From the NCBI GenBank assembly GCA_913058395.1, contig CAJXQI010000003.1:1-64000 (forward strand): a stretch of 64,000 nucleotides of DNA, read 5' to 3'. The notes beneath the pieces were generated by a model that saw only the letters and a program-made list of their open reading frames with translations, was not told the origin of the DNA and made no database searches. The position numbers and the translations under genes were made by a program. The DNA is from an uncultured Colwellia sp. (GTDB lineage Bacteria; Pseudomonadota; Gammaproteobacteria; Enterobacterales; Alteromonadaceae). Below are positions 53,317-62,726 of this stretch, in pieces (position 1 is the stretch's first letter; each line of letters opens with the position of its first letter).

Positions 53317-53659
53317 CGTTTTAACCCGTTTACATTACTCAGCAAAACTCCTTATTACTTCTTTCAAACTTAACTAATCATCGTTAGTTGTTTCGCCCTA
53401 AAAATTTTTGATTCTATATAGCCAATATAGCGAGTTATTCTCTGCATCTTTTTTGCCTGTTATCTGCAGCCCTTAATTTTAAAGGTCTGTAAAGAAAAGT
53501 ATAGTTAAGTAAAGAAATGCAAAGATGGTGTGAATTGGAGAACTTATTCATAAAATGCTGCTCTACAACATGCACATTCAGCCGTTTTTGGCTGAGGGCG
53601 CTGATTAACTGCCAGTATTTTCTGTGCAGTGATGGCAATTAATTTTAATGGAAAATAAT
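53317..53659. other. Intergenic region upstream of the poly-Asp lipoprotein
   Basis: About 340 bp without a supported gene; a 67-codon minus-strand frame has no ribosome site and no recognisable sequence. The region probably carries the lipoprotein promoter and possibly a leader; I see no clear structure. Confidence 0.5.
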
Positions 53660-55189
53660 ATGAGTTCTAAATCCTGCGTATTTTCATATATATCAACTTC
53701 AAGAATACTAGTTCTTGCATCGGCAATTGCATTTGTTGGTTGTGGCGGTAGTGATAGCAAAGACCCTGGTTATGTAAAATTTTATAATAGTTCGAAAAAT
53801 GCCCCAGAAATTATCCTCACTCTTGATGAAGACTTAGAATCTGACGACGACGATGATAAGGATAACTTTGAAGTGACTTTTAGTGGTATTGAGTACACTA
53901 ATGCACTCAGTAACTTTGAAATCGATGATGACACCTATTTCTATGAGATGGGATATCAAGATGAAGATAGTGCAGATAGAGATGATTTAGAGTTAGTTGC
54001 AGAAGGCCAAGTTGTTGTAGAAAAGGAAATGATCCAGTTATTGGTATTAATGGATGACATTAATTCAGCAAAAGTTGAAACCTACAATATTGAAATGATC
54101 GACGACGATGATGATGAAGATGATGATTTGTTCAATCTGCGTTTTTTAAATTTACACCCAGACTCATCAGGTGTTGATGTTTATATGTCTGAAGCTGATG
54201 AAACATTTAATGAAGCAAACTTAGTTGGAACATACAACTATACCCAATTGTCAGATAATCAAAAATTTGACCAAGACGAATATATTTTTTATATCACAGA
54301 GGCGGGTAGTGAAGAGGTATTGTTTACTTCAGATGACATTGATTATGCCTACCCATCACAGTACGTGATGATAGTACGTGAAAATACTGGTTCAGGTACT
54401 TCTCCTTATGCGATAGACAGAATGTCTAACTCGTCAATTATTGAGTATTTAGATACTCAGTCTGAAGCTCGATTTCGCGCATATAATGCGATTAAAGAAC
54501 ATGAATTAATTCCTAACTATTCTGGTACATTCGACATTTATGTAAATGGCGTCGATGATTCAGCAGAAATAACAGCGCTTGAGCGTGGCAACTACAGTGC
54601 AACGCTTATACAAGAAAAAGGTGATTATAGTTTAGATTTATTGGTTCCTAGCACATCGGAGCCACTATTAAGTAATCACTTGTTGGGCCTTGCTGAAAAT
54701 ACCAATAAAACCGTATTCTTTTACTTAAATGAAGAAGATGTTGATCATGATGGTGACGGAGATGTTGATGAAGACGGTGACGGTATTGTTGATGAAATTG
54801 AAGTGGAAATTCATTCTTTAGTTGTTGAAAACAGTACTCGCGAAAGTATTTATGACCATCAAATTACCATGATCAACTTAGTGGATGACGATGACGATGA
54901 TATCGACTTCAACGTTGTAACTTTCTACTTTGTTCGTAATGATGAAACCATAGAAACCGCGTTATACAAACGTAGTGCGGTTTATACTCAACCTGAGTCT
55001 ATTAATCTACAGAACAATACTTATCAAGTGTTTGCGATTGCGGAAGTTGATAGTAGTGAAATTATTTTATCTAGTTTTGAGTTGGTGCTAGATGAAGACT
55101 CTGATGAGCTGTTCTTTGTTGTTGAGGATGATAAAGATGCGCCAACAGGTTTTAGAGTAGAAGTTGTTAAGCAAACAGAAGACGAATAA
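53660..55189 (+). CDS. Acidic DUF4397-like lipoprotein with poly-Asp and DxDxDG tracts
   Basis: This is a 509-residue lipoprotein with a signal peptide ending at a lipobox (FVGC, Cys near residue 28). Strand-rich repeats follow, one with the DUF4397-like pattern LRFLNLHPDSSGVDVYM and one with FDIYVNGVDDSAEI. Aspartate runs interrupt it (DDDDDK, DDDDDEDDD, DDDDDD), and a thrombospondin-type calcium motif, HDGDGDVDEDGDGIVDE, lies near residue 362. The whole protein is very acidic, so Ca2+ or Mg2+ binding at the surface is likely. GGA lies before the second ATG of the frame, which is preferred. It is monocistronic, before a terminator. Confidence 0.8.
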   Translation: MSSKSCVFSYISTSRILVLASAIAFVGCGGSDSKDPGYVKFYNSSKNAPEIILTLDEDLESDDDDDKDNFEVTFSGIEYTNALSNFEIDDDTYFYEMGYQDEDSADRDDLELVAEGQVVVEKEMIQLLVLMDDINSAKVETYNIEMIDDDDDEDDDLFNLRFLNLHPDSSGVDVYMSEADETFNEANLVGTYNYTQLSDNQKFDQDEYIFYITEAGSEEVLFTSDDIDYAYPSQYVMIVRENTGSGTSPYAIDRMSNSSIIEYLDTQSEARFRAYNAIKEHELIPNYSGTFDIYVNGVDDSAEITALERGNYSATLIQEKGDYSLDLLVPSTSEPLLSNHLLGLAENTNKTVFFYLNEEDVDHDGDGDVDEDGDGIVDEIEVEIHSLVVENSTRESIYDHQITMINLVDDDDDDIDFNVVTFYFVRNDETIETALYKRSAVYTQPESINLQNNTYQVFAIAEVDSSEIILSSFELVLDEDSDELFFVVEDDKDAPTGFRVEVVKQTEDE

Positions 55190-55232
55190 ATATTAAACGC
55201 TAATTATCAGCGTTAACTTTTTGGTAGAAATG

Positions 55233-55268
55233 AAAAAGGCTTGCAGCTGATCCCGGCAAGCCTTTTTT
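55233..55268. terminator. Bidirectional terminator before ferritin
   Basis: AAAAAGGCTTGC pairs with GCAAGCCTTTTTT over a loop of about 12 bases. It lies between the convergent lipoprotein and ferritin genes and has A and T tracts on the two sides. Confidence 0.85.
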
Positions 55269-55338
55269 ATGTTCAAGATGAACGGTATGACGCGATCACA
55301 TCGATGTGACAAAGCGTTGATGTTCAACAGAACGAATT

Positions 55339-55872
55339 TTATTGAGCTGCTACATCGGTCATAATGCTGCCACCGCTACCGACTTTTGCCATTTCAGCTA
55401 AATCTTTATCAACAAAGAATAATGCATGGCCGTCATGACCAACCAAGTTAATTTTATCTAAAACACTCTTAAACAAGGTTTCTTCTTCGTGCTGTTCAGC
55501 AACATACCATTGTAAAAAGTTAAAAGTAGAGTAATCCTGATTAGTAAATGCTTGATGGGCTAGTGCATTGATGTTTTCAGTAATTTCACACTCATGCTGA
55601 TAGGTTTTCTCAAATACGTCAGCTAATGATTCAAATTCATGTGGCGGCGCATCAATCGTACCTAAAATAGGTAAAGCACCAGTTTCACTTACATAGGTAA
55701 ATAAACGGGTCATATGGTCCATTTCTTCTGCGGCATGCTTGCGCATAAACATTGCAGCACCTTCAAAACCTTGTTCTTCACACCATGCGCTCATTTGTAA
55801 GTACAAGTTAGAAGAATAAAACTCTAAGTTAATTTGTTTATTTAATTGCTTAACCATTTCAGGTTTTAACAT
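55339..55872 (-). CDS. ftnA: Ferritin (FtnA, non-heme)
   Basis: This 177-residue bacterial ferritin subunit oxidises and stores iron in a 24-mer shell. The ferroxidase ligands of E. coli FtnA are present in register: E17, E50 and H53 in AAEEMDHM, E94, Q127 and E130 in AEQHEEE. It has a four-helix bundle with a Gly-rich C-terminal end. No bacterioferritin-type heme methionine pair is needed or seen. The gene is monocistronic with its own terminator; iron regulation is likely, but I could not find a clear Fur box upstream. Confidence 0.93.
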   Translation of the reverse strand: MLKPEMVKQLNKQINLEFYSSNLYLQMSAWCEEQGFEGAAMFMRKHAAEEMDHMTRLFTYVSETGALPILGTIDAPPHEFESLADVFEKTYQHECEITENINALAHQAFTNQDYSTFNFLQWYVAEQHEEETLFKSVLDKINLVGHDGHALFFVDKDLAEMAKVGSGGSIMTDVAAQ

Positions 55873-56075
55873 TGTGCTACTCCGTTGTGCGTTTTATCAC
55901 ATAATTTATGTGCGCAGTATGCGCGATTCTTAGCGGACTTTCAAATTATATATTATTAAATCCCTTATAAAACAAGGGCTGCAGACAAACGATAATGGTT
56001 TTTATTTATGTTACTTTAACTATTTAATTGTGCAGGAGCGTGATTGAAAGTAATTATGAAATGATTTCAAATGCT

Positions 56076-56097
56076 AAAAAAGGGAGCATATGCTCCC
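56076..56097 (-). terminator. Terminator after peroxiredoxin
   Basis: On the minus strand GGGAGCA pairs with TGCTCCC with almost no loop and is followed by six T. It lies about 20 bp past the peroxiredoxin stop codon. Confidence 0.85.
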
Positions 56098-56116
56098 ACA
56101 CAGGTTTAAATAAAAC

Positions 56117-56590
56117 CTATAACTGATTTAGAATTGTTTCAGCTTTACTGACTTCAAATTCTTTAGGCTTTTCAACATTCAAGTTTGTTACGACACCATT
56201 GTCGATGATCATTGAATAACGCTGTGAACGTAGGCCACCAAATGCAGCTGTTTCCATGTCTAAACCAAGTGCTTTGGTATAGCTACCATCGCCATCAGCA
56301 AGCATCATTAAGTTTTCAGCATTTTGTGCTTCGCCCCATGCTGCCATTACAAAAGCATCGTTTACTGAAATACAAATAATCGCATCAATACCTTTAGCTT
56401 GCAGTTCATCGGCAGAAACCACATAGCCTGGTAAGTGTGCAGCTGAACACGTTGGTGTGAACGCACCAGGTACCGCAAACATCACCACTTTTTTGTTAGC
56501 AAAAAGTTCAGCAGTATTGTGAGTGGTCATTTCACCATTTTTTAATTCTTGTAATTGCCCAACTGGCATTGTGGCGTTTTCTTGGATCAT
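56117..56590 (-). CDS. Peroxiredoxin (Prx5 type)
   Basis: This 157-residue thiol peroxidase of the Prx5 (AhpC/TSA) group reduces peroxides. The peroxidatic cysteine C48 lies in VPGAFTPTCSAAHLPGYV; a second cysteine C73 (IICISVND) is present, but the usual C-terminal resolving cysteine of Prx5 is not. The arginine in GGLRSQRYSMIIDNG completes the active site. The reductant, often glutaredoxin or glutathione for this group, is not fused here. It is followed on the same strand by a terminator; the next gene upstream is the small cysteine protein. Confidence 0.9.
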   Translation of the reverse strand: MIQENATMPVGQLQELKNGEMTTHNTAELFANKKVVMFAVPGAFTPTCSAAHLPGYVVSADELQAKGIDAIICISVNDAFVMAAWGEAQNAENLMMLADGDGSYTKALGLDMETAAFGGLRSQRYSMIIDNGVVTNLNVEKPKEFEVSKAETILNQL

Positions 56591-56612
56591 GTTATTTCCA
56601 TTTTAGTTGCGG

Positions 56613-56777
56613 TTAATTAGATAAGGGCAGTTTGACAGGTTTACACAAGTAATTTTTATCATGTGCCGCACGCGCACAATCTTTACAGAGAAACCTCGGT
56701 TTATCGACAATATGAGCAAGTTCGTGCAAACCTTTCTCAATTTCTTTCTTTTTCCATTTACATAAAGATTTTGCCAT
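56613..56777 (-). CDS. Small four-cysteine protein
   Basis: This 54-residue basic protein, short enough to be missed by length filters, was found by translating the minus strand. It begins MAKSLCKWKKKEIEK, continues with a Cys pair in RFLCKDCARAAHDKNYLCK and ends KPVKLPLSN. The cysteines are C6, C31-x2-C34 and C45, which suggests a zinc knuckle. GGAG lies 5 bases before the ATG. A similar short protein with the same cysteine spacing occurs in other gammaproteobacteria as far as I recall. It is 22 bp upstream of the peroxiredoxin start and may be co-transcribed. An overlapping 61-codon frame is a shadow. Confidence 0.75.
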   Translation of the reverse strand: MAKSLCKWKKKEIEKGLHELAHIVDKPRFLCKDCARAAHDKNYLCKPVKLPLSN

Positions 56778-56872
56778 GCAGACTCCACCCTAATAGCTCT
56801 TCTATTGATTCTAGAATAATGCTGAGCTCAGCGCACGTGAATGTATAAAAAATTCATTGAAAATGAATAAAG

Positions 56873-58813
56873 TTAACTTGCCTGCTTAAGTGTTTCACTG
56901 ATACCAGAAACATGATTATTAACGTCATGTGCGATAGTTTCTGCGAGTTGTTGTGATTGGTTTACCTCTTGATCGACATTGCTCATGGCGGTTTCAAAAG
57001 TAATGAAATGCTCTCGTTGTAAGGTGATTTGCTCTAAGGTATTTAACGCCACTTCAGCGGAAACCTTAGCTTGTCCGGTAACTTCAATCGCAGTTTTTTG
57101 TAATTCGTCAGCAATGCTGCGTTGATTTGCTGAAGCGCTTTCTATGTCAATAATTGTTGCTTGAATTGAGTTAGTTGCACTTTGTAGTTGTTCTAGTTTT
57201 GCAGATATTTGCTGTAACGATTCTTGAGTTTTCCCTGCAAGCTGCCTTACTTCGTCAGCCACCACAGAAAAGCCTCGGCCATGTTCGCCAGCCCTTGCTG
57301 CTTCAATAGCAGCATTTAAGGCAAGTAAGTTAGTTTGATCAGCAATAGCAGCAATAACGTCAACAATTGAAGTCACGCTATTAACTGACTGTGAAAGCGA
57401 GGTGATTGCTGTTTTACTTTGCTGTGCAGCGATATTGGTTGACTCACTTGCTTCAAGTACCTGTACAACGCGGCTTTGGCTAGCTTCCATCGCCTGTTGA
57501 GTAGCTTGCGCATTGCCGACCACTTGGCTTGATAAGTCATTCACCGTTTCCGTTGCTTGTCCAAGTGCTAACATGATGGCTCGTGCGCCTTGTACATGCT
57601 CACTGGTGCTGGTTGATGACTGATAAATGTTTTTTACTTGGCTGTCCATTGCTTGCAGCGCCTTGGCAACTAAATCTAATTGATGAGATTTTTGGCGATC
57701 ATCATTGGCCAACTTATTAACCATTTGATTAAAACTTGATGATATTTCACCTAATTCAGTTTTTATCGAAATTCCTTCGATATTATCTACTTTCCCTTGT
57801 TCAACTAAGTCGACAAAACTGTCGCGTAACTTACGTAGTGGATTTAAAATTACCGAGCGCTGTAACCAGTAGTTGGCAATTAAAAATACAATTAAAAAAG
57901 TCGTTAATGAAATTACAATTACCGTTAATTGTTGATTTAATGCTTCTTGTTGCTTAATTACACGGGTTTCACCGGTGAGAATTATTTGTTCGAGCTCAGC
58001 AACATCATTAACTAACTGTTTGATACCAGCTTTGTTACTACTCGCTAATGCTAAGGTGTTTTCCAATTCACCAATATAGCGAGTTGCCAAGGAATTTATT
58101 TCATTAATCGCTTCTTCTGCGAGGTTGTCATTATCTTCTTCGTCAGCAAAAAAGTCGTCTTCATCTACGGCAGCATAAATGGCTAAATTTGGCAGTTGGC
58201 TTAGCTGCCTAGTTAGTGAATTTAACTCTATTGATATGGTATTCATCCGACTTTTATTATTGGCGTTGCCTAAGAAGTAATTTTCACGTGCATTCGTTAA
58301 TTCATTTAAACTCGCTGAAATTTTATGAGACAGAGCGAGATAGGAAATTTGTTCTTCTGTGTTAATTTTCTTACTTTGCTGGGCATATTGTGCAATTGCA
58401 TGGTTGACTGACAACATGCTTTGTTCGGCATTGCGAACAAGTGCTAACGGGTCGCCACTGAGCTTTCCTAAAGCACGATATTTTGTGTTGATATCATTTC
58501 TTAAATTTGCGGTTTTTTGCTCAATACTTTGACTGAGTGTTGGCAGGTTTAGCTGTTTGGCAAGTTCATCAATATTGCTTAATTGTTGCTGAGCAGGGGT
58601 TAATAAACCGGCATCACCCGACTGTAAATACTGCGCGATAGTACGGTAGAACTTCACCGTGGTAGCGGACTTGAGTGCTTGATAGTTAGCTAAAAGAGTT
58701 CGGCTTGCGGTTAACGAGTTACCGACCTGATACATGGTAGTTAAAAAGACCACTGCAAATAGGCTAATGGCGATCACAGAAATTCTTGAAAAACTTGAAA
58801 CTCGCACTGGCAT
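56873..58813 (-). CDS. Methyl-accepting chemotaxis protein
   Basis: This 646-residue chemoreceptor has an N-terminal membrane helix (residues 10-28), a periplasmic helical sensor of about 265 residues, a second membrane helix (about 295-315, [19 protein letters not shown]), a HAMP linker and a cytosolic signalling domain. The tip hairpin is the conserved [35 protein letters not shown]. The sensor contains an acidic stretch ([14 protein letters not shown] near 217). No cheA/W/R/B lies in the window. The ligand is unknown; the sensor is all-helical, so a four-helix-bundle type is likely. Confidence 0.92.
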   Translation of the reverse strand: MPVRVSSFSRISVIAISLFAVVFLTTMYQVGNSLTASRTLLANYQALKSATTVKFYRTIAQYLQSGDAGLLTPAQQQLSNIDELAKQLNLPTLSQSIEQKTANLRNDINTKYRALGKLSGDPLALVRNAEQSMLSVNHAIAQYAQQSKKINTEEQISYLALSHKISASLNELTNARENYFLGNANNKSRMNTISIELNSLTRQLSQLPNLAIYAAVDEDDFFADEEDNDNLAEEAINEINSLATRYIGELENTLALASSNKAGIKQLVNDVAELEQIILTGETRVIKQQEALNQQLTVIVISLTTFLIVFLIANYWLQRSVILNPLRKLRDSFVDLVEQGKVDNIEGISIKTELGEISSSFNQMVNKLANDDRQKSHQLDLVAKALQAMDSQVKNIYQSSTSTSEHVQGARAIMLALGQATETVNDLSSQVVGNAQATQQAMEASQSRVVQVLEASESTNIAAQQSKTAITSLSQSVNSVTSIVDVIAAIADQTNLLALNAAIEAARAGEHGRGFSVVADEVRQLAGKTQESLQQISAKLEQLQSATNSIQATIIDIESASANQRSIADELQKTAIEVTGQAKVSAEVALNTLEQITLQREHFITFETAMSNVDQEVNQSQQLAETIAHDVNNHVSGISETLKQAS

Positions 58814-58943
58814 CCAACCCTGTCACTAACGCATTCAAAAGATGCTGAATTTTCACGTTTTTATGTGACAGTTAAGTTACGGTTGCATGACACTAATATG
58901 ACAACTTTATTGCCAGTGCTAATAAATTAATACAGGTAAGTGA

Positions 58944-59735
58944 TTAACTTTTCTTTGGGATCGCTTGATTAACATAAACATCAAAACGGTTCTTTTTCAT
59001 GTTAATACTGGTTGATGGTTTCTTGCCGTCTAATGGTGGGGCGTAACTTGGGCGTTTTACGACTACGCGATATTTAGCTAATGCTATAGCTGGCGCGAGT
59101 AAGTTATCGGCATCAAGATCTTCACCGACAAGCGATTGAAATACGCGCATTTCTTTTTTAACTGCGGCAGATTTTTCTCTGTGTGGATACATAGGGTCGA
59201 GGTAAATAACGTCAGGCGCTGTTGCTAAATTCATATTCTCGATAGAAGAAGAATTAATTAAACTCATTCTGTCGGTAATATCATTAATTTCTGTGCTTAG
59301 CTTTGCTCTTGCTAAGCCATCTTCAAGCAATGCTGCGACAATGGGCATACGTTCCATCATGGTGACATTACAGCCTAAAGTGGCCAATACAAACGCGTCT
59401 CGCCCTAAGCCTGCGGTGGCATCGAGCACGTTAGGGGTGAAACCATGTTTTAAGCCGACAGCTTTGGCAATGTCTTGACCACGGCCACCACCAAATTTGC
59501 GACGATGGGCGGTTGCTCCATCAACAAAATCTACACAAATTGCGCCTAATTTTGGCTCGTCTAGTTTACTTAGTTCTAAGCGTTGCATATTCACCTGCAA
59601 AGCAAATAACAGCTCGGGATGATTTTTGATTGCTGCAATATCGCCGATATAGTTTAGTTGCCATTGTTTGGCTATTTTTTTAGCTTTTTCTGTATCAACG
59701 GAATCAACATAGGCAACGGCAATATTATTTATCAT
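58944..59735 (-). CDS. rsmJ: 16S rRNA m2G1516 methyltransferase RsmJ
   Basis: This 263-residue SAM-dependent RNA methyltransferase makes N2-methylguanosine 1516 in 16S rRNA (formerly YhiQ). The SAM motif is [16 protein letters not shown], the catalytic motif [13 protein letters not shown], and [16 protein letters not shown] precedes them; the tail contains [11 protein letters not shown]. The chosen ATG at 59735 overlaps the end of the tag-like gene by 11 bases, so the two are translationally coupled. Confidence 0.93.
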   Translation of the reverse strand: MINNIAVAYVDSVDTEKAKKIAKQWQLNYIGDIAAIKNHPELLFALQVNMQRLELSKLDEPKLGAICVDFVDGATAHRRKFGGGRGQDIAKAVGLKHGFTPNVLDATAGLGRDAFVLATLGCNVTMMERMPIVAALLEDGLARAKLSTEINDITDRMSLINSSSIENMNLATAPDVIYLDPMYPHREKSAAVKKEMRVFQSLVGEDLDADNLLAPAIALAKYRVVVKRPSYAPPLDGKKPSTSINMKKNRFDVYVNQAIPKKS

Positions 59736-60438
59736 TAGCAACTTCTTCTACATGAACATAGTTATCACCAGTAGCATAGGCAATAAGGCGGCTTAACTGC
59801 CCGAGTGATAAGTCACATTGCTGTTGCCAGGTATTAAAGCTGTTTTGAATAGCTGATAAGCTAGATTTAGTTTGAATACCACCACTGATAATATCATGGG
59901 CACGAAAGTAGGCTTCAACATCGCGGCTTAAAATAAAGGTGTCTTTACCCAAAGTTCTTAAGGCATAAGGGCCAGTATTACCGCCAAGGCGTTGTCCGTG
60001 CTTTTTCAAGTGCGCCCATAAACCAATAATGTTATCGCTTGGCCATTGGGCAATAAATTCAGCAAAGCTATGACCATTCTGGCTTTCCTCAAATATCATT
60101 TGGCCGTTAGCTTTAATGGTTTTTACTTTATTAAAGTTACGAATTATTGCCGGATCGCTAGCTTTACGTTCCATCATTTCTTCTGGCATCATCAATATTT
60201 TTTCAATATTGAAATTGAAAAAGCTGTCTTCAAAGTTTGGCCATTTATTTTCTACCACGCGCCAAACAAAACCAGACTGGAATATTTTTTTAGTGAATTC
60301 CGCTAATATTCTATCGTCGCTAAGTTCAGGCAACAAATGATCTTGCTTGCCTTCACCCAGTAACAAGTTGAGTTTCGCTACGCCACCCTTACGAGCAGCA
60401 GCGCGTTGATAAATGTCATCAACCTTTTCTAAAGCCAT
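59725..60438 (-). CDS. DNA-3-methyladenine glycosylase I-like protein
   Basis: This 237-residue helix-hairpin-helix glycosylase-superfamily protein is related to Tag, which removes 3-methyladenine from DNA. Family features include [49 protein letters not shown] and [26 protein letters not shown]. The zinc-binding Cys/His of classical Tag are not evident, so this is a divergent group. AGGA lies 8 bases before the ATG at 60438. The gene is 5 bp past the prlC stop and overlaps rsmJ. Confidence 0.82.
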   Translation of the reverse strand: MALEKVDDIYQRAAARKGGVAKLNLLLGEGKQDHLLPELSDDRILAEFTKKIFQSGFVWRVVENKWPNFEDSFFNFNIEKILMMPEEMMERKASDPAIIRNFNKVKTIKANGQMIFEESQNGHSFAEFIAQWPSDNIIGLWAHLKKHGQRLGGNTGPYALRTLGKDTFILSRDVEAYFRAHDIISGGIQTKSSLSAIQNSFNTWQQQCDLSLGQLSRLIAYATGDNYVHVEEVANDK

Positions 60439-60443
60439 CAATA

Positions 60444-62486
60444 TTATCCTGTGATACCGCTGTGGCGTAATAATGCATCAATTTCTGGTTCGCGGCCTCT
60501 AAAGGCTTTGAAAAGTTCGCTTGGCTCTTTTGAACCACCCATTTCTAACACGTTAGTTAAAAAGTCGTTGCCAACTTGTTGATTGAATATACCTTCGTCT
60601 TCAAAGCGAGAAAAAGCATCACTTGATAATACTTCAGCCCATTTGTAGCTGTAGTAACCTGCTGAATAACCACCACCAAATATATGGCCAAAGCTATGCT
60701 GAAAGCGATTAAATTCTGGCGCTTTTACTACTGAATAATCATCGCGTACTTGGTTGAGTACTTGTTGAATTTCGTCGCCTTTTTCTGGTGAATATTGCGC
60801 ATGCATTTTGAAATCAAATAAGCTGAATTCAAGTTGACGGATCATTTGCATGGCAGATTGGAAATTTTTCGCCGCTAACATTTTGTCTAGCATGGCTTGC
60901 GGTAATGCTTTACCTGTTTGGTAATGACCAGAAATAAAAGCCAGTGCTTCTGGCTGCCAGCACCAATTTTCTAAAAACTGGCTTGGTAATTCAACAGCGT
61001 CCCATGGCACACCGTTTATACCCGAAACACCCGCAGCATTTATCTGCGTTAGCATGTGGTGAATACCATGACCAAATTCATGAAATAGGGTAACGACTTC
61101 ATCGTGAGTGAATAATGCCGGTTTATCACCAACAGGGCCGTTAAAGTTACAGGTTAAGTAGGCAACAGGATATTGAATGTCGCCATTGCTTAGCTCGCGT
61201 CGGCCAACACAATCGTCCATCCATGCACCGCCACGTTTCTTTGAACGAGCGTATAAATCTAGGTAAAAGCTACCGCGCAATTGCTGGTTTTTATCAAAAA
61301 CATCAAAGAATTTTACATCTTTATGCCAGGTATCTATGTCTTGTCGTTCGCTAATATTCAAGCCGAATAAGCGATGTACAACTTCAAATAAGCCCGCCAC
61401 AACTTTGTTTTCTGGAAAGTAAGGGCGTAGTTCTTCATCAGAAATAGCGTAGCGTTCTTGCTTTAATTTTTCGCTGAAATAAGGTAAATCCCAGGCTTGT
61501 AAATCACTTTGCTGAAACTTTTCTTCAGCAAAAGCTCGTACTTCAGCTAAATCTTGCTGGCCTTGTGATTTAGACTTTACGGCAAGGTTTTCTAAAAAGC
61601 CGATAACCTCACTAGTATTGTTAGCCATTTTTGTTGCTAATGACTTTTCTGCAAAGTTATCAAAACCTAGCAGTCGAGCGAGTTCGTGACGTAGTGACAA
61701 TAGCTCAGCCATAATTGGGCTATTGTCGTATTCACCACCATTTGGGCCAATATCTGAAGCACGTGAAACAAAGGCGCGATACATTTTTTCACGTAATTCG
61801 CTATTGTCGCTATAAGTCATTACTGGTAAATAGCTTGGAATATCTAAGGTAAATAACCAGCCTGTTTTTTCTTGTGATTGTGCCAATGCTTTTGCAGCTT
61901 CTTTAGCGCTTTCTGGCAAGCCAGATAATTCAGCTTCATCTGTTACATTGATGCTAAAAGCTTCAGTGGCATCAAGTAAGTTATTACCAAATGTAGAGCT
62001 TAAATCGGATAAGCGTGTGGCAATTTCACCGTATCGTTTTTGGTCTTGCTCGTTAAGTGCAATACCTGATAACTTGAAATCTCTTAAGGCGTTGGTGATA
62101 ACTTTTTGTTCAGCAGTCGTTAATGCTTTAAATTCATTACTTTCACTCAATTGTTGGTAGGCAGCAAATAACCCAGAATGCTGACCAACAAAAGTGCCGT
62201 ATTCAGATAAAAGTGGTAAACATGATTCATAAGCTTCACGCAGTTCATCACTATTGACCACTGAATTCATATGTGAAACCGGAGACCAAAGTTTACCTAA
62301 TACATCATCAACTTCATCAATAGGTGCAACTAAGTTTTCCCAAGTAAATTGAGTGTTGCTAGCAAGTACATCAGCAATAGCTGTTTTACAGTTTGCTATA
62401 GCTTCTTCAACCGCAGGCTTGATATGTTCTGGTTTGATTTTAGAAAATTGCGGAAGTTGGGTGTTTTGTAGTAATGGGTTTGTCAT
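60444..62486 (-). CDS. prlC: Oligopeptidase A
   Basis: This 680-residue cytosolic M3 metallopeptidase degrades peptides, including cleaved signal peptides. The zinc motif HEFGHGIHHML lies near residues 466-476, with the third ligand E in the following helix. The N-terminal helical cap (QLPQFSKIKPEHIKPAVEEAI) and the C-terminal GYYSYKWAEVLSSDAFSRF match PrlC. An alternative GTG lies 9 bases upstream. It is the first gene of the prlC-tag-rsmJ run. Confidence 0.95.
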   Translation of the reverse strand: MTNPLLQNTQLPQFSKIKPEHIKPAVEEAIANCKTAIADVLASNTQFTWENLVAPIDEVDDVLGKLWSPVSHMNSVVNSDELREAYESCLPLLSEYGTFVGQHSGLFAAYQQLSESNEFKALTTAEQKVITNALRDFKLSGIALNEQDQKRYGEIATRLSDLSSTFGNNLLDATEAFSINVTDEAELSGLPESAKEAAKALAQSQEKTGWLFTLDIPSYLPVMTYSDNSELREKMYRAFVSRASDIGPNGGEYDNSPIMAELLSLRHELARLLGFDNFAEKSLATKMANNTSEVIGFLENLAVKSKSQGQQDLAEVRAFAEEKFQQSDLQAWDLPYFSEKLKQERYAISDEELRPYFPENKVVAGLFEVVHRLFGLNISERQDIDTWHKDVKFFDVFDKNQQLRGSFYLDLYARSKKRGGAWMDDCVGRRELSNGDIQYPVAYLTCNFNGPVGDKPALFTHDEVVTLFHEFGHGIHHMLTQINAAGVSGINGVPWDAVELPSQFLENWCWQPEALAFISGHYQTGKALPQAMLDKMLAAKNFQSAMQMIRQLEFSLFDFKMHAQYSPEKGDEIQQVLNQVRDDYSVVKAPEFNRFQHSFGHIFGGGYSAGYYSYKWAEVLSSDAFSRFEDEGIFNQQVGNDFLTNVLEMGGSKEPSELFKAFRGREPEIDALLRHSGITG

Positions 62487-62726
62487 TGCAGGCACAACTT
62501 ATCAATAAATATTGTTAATAGAGGTAGGGACAAATTTACTAAATTCAAGTGCAGTTTCTGATACTAAGTACATCATGCGATTGAATAGTTTACTAAGCAC
62601 TCAAAAAAAGGAGAGATAGATGTCACTTTTTCAATATTGTTACACTATTTTAACATTTAAAGTGCCATACTCAGTTTTGACGTATTTTGTTACATATAGA
62701 TTAAATCAGCGGTATAAGGTCGATAT

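Noticed and set aside
53435-53638. 67-codon minus-strand frame upstream of the poly-Asp lipoprotein
   Set aside because: Same reasons: no ribosome site, no conserved pattern; it lies in the expected promoter region.
56603-56788. 61-codon minus-strand frame near the peroxiredoxin gene
   Set aside because: It is a shadow of the small four-cysteine gene, which has the better ribosome site and composition.
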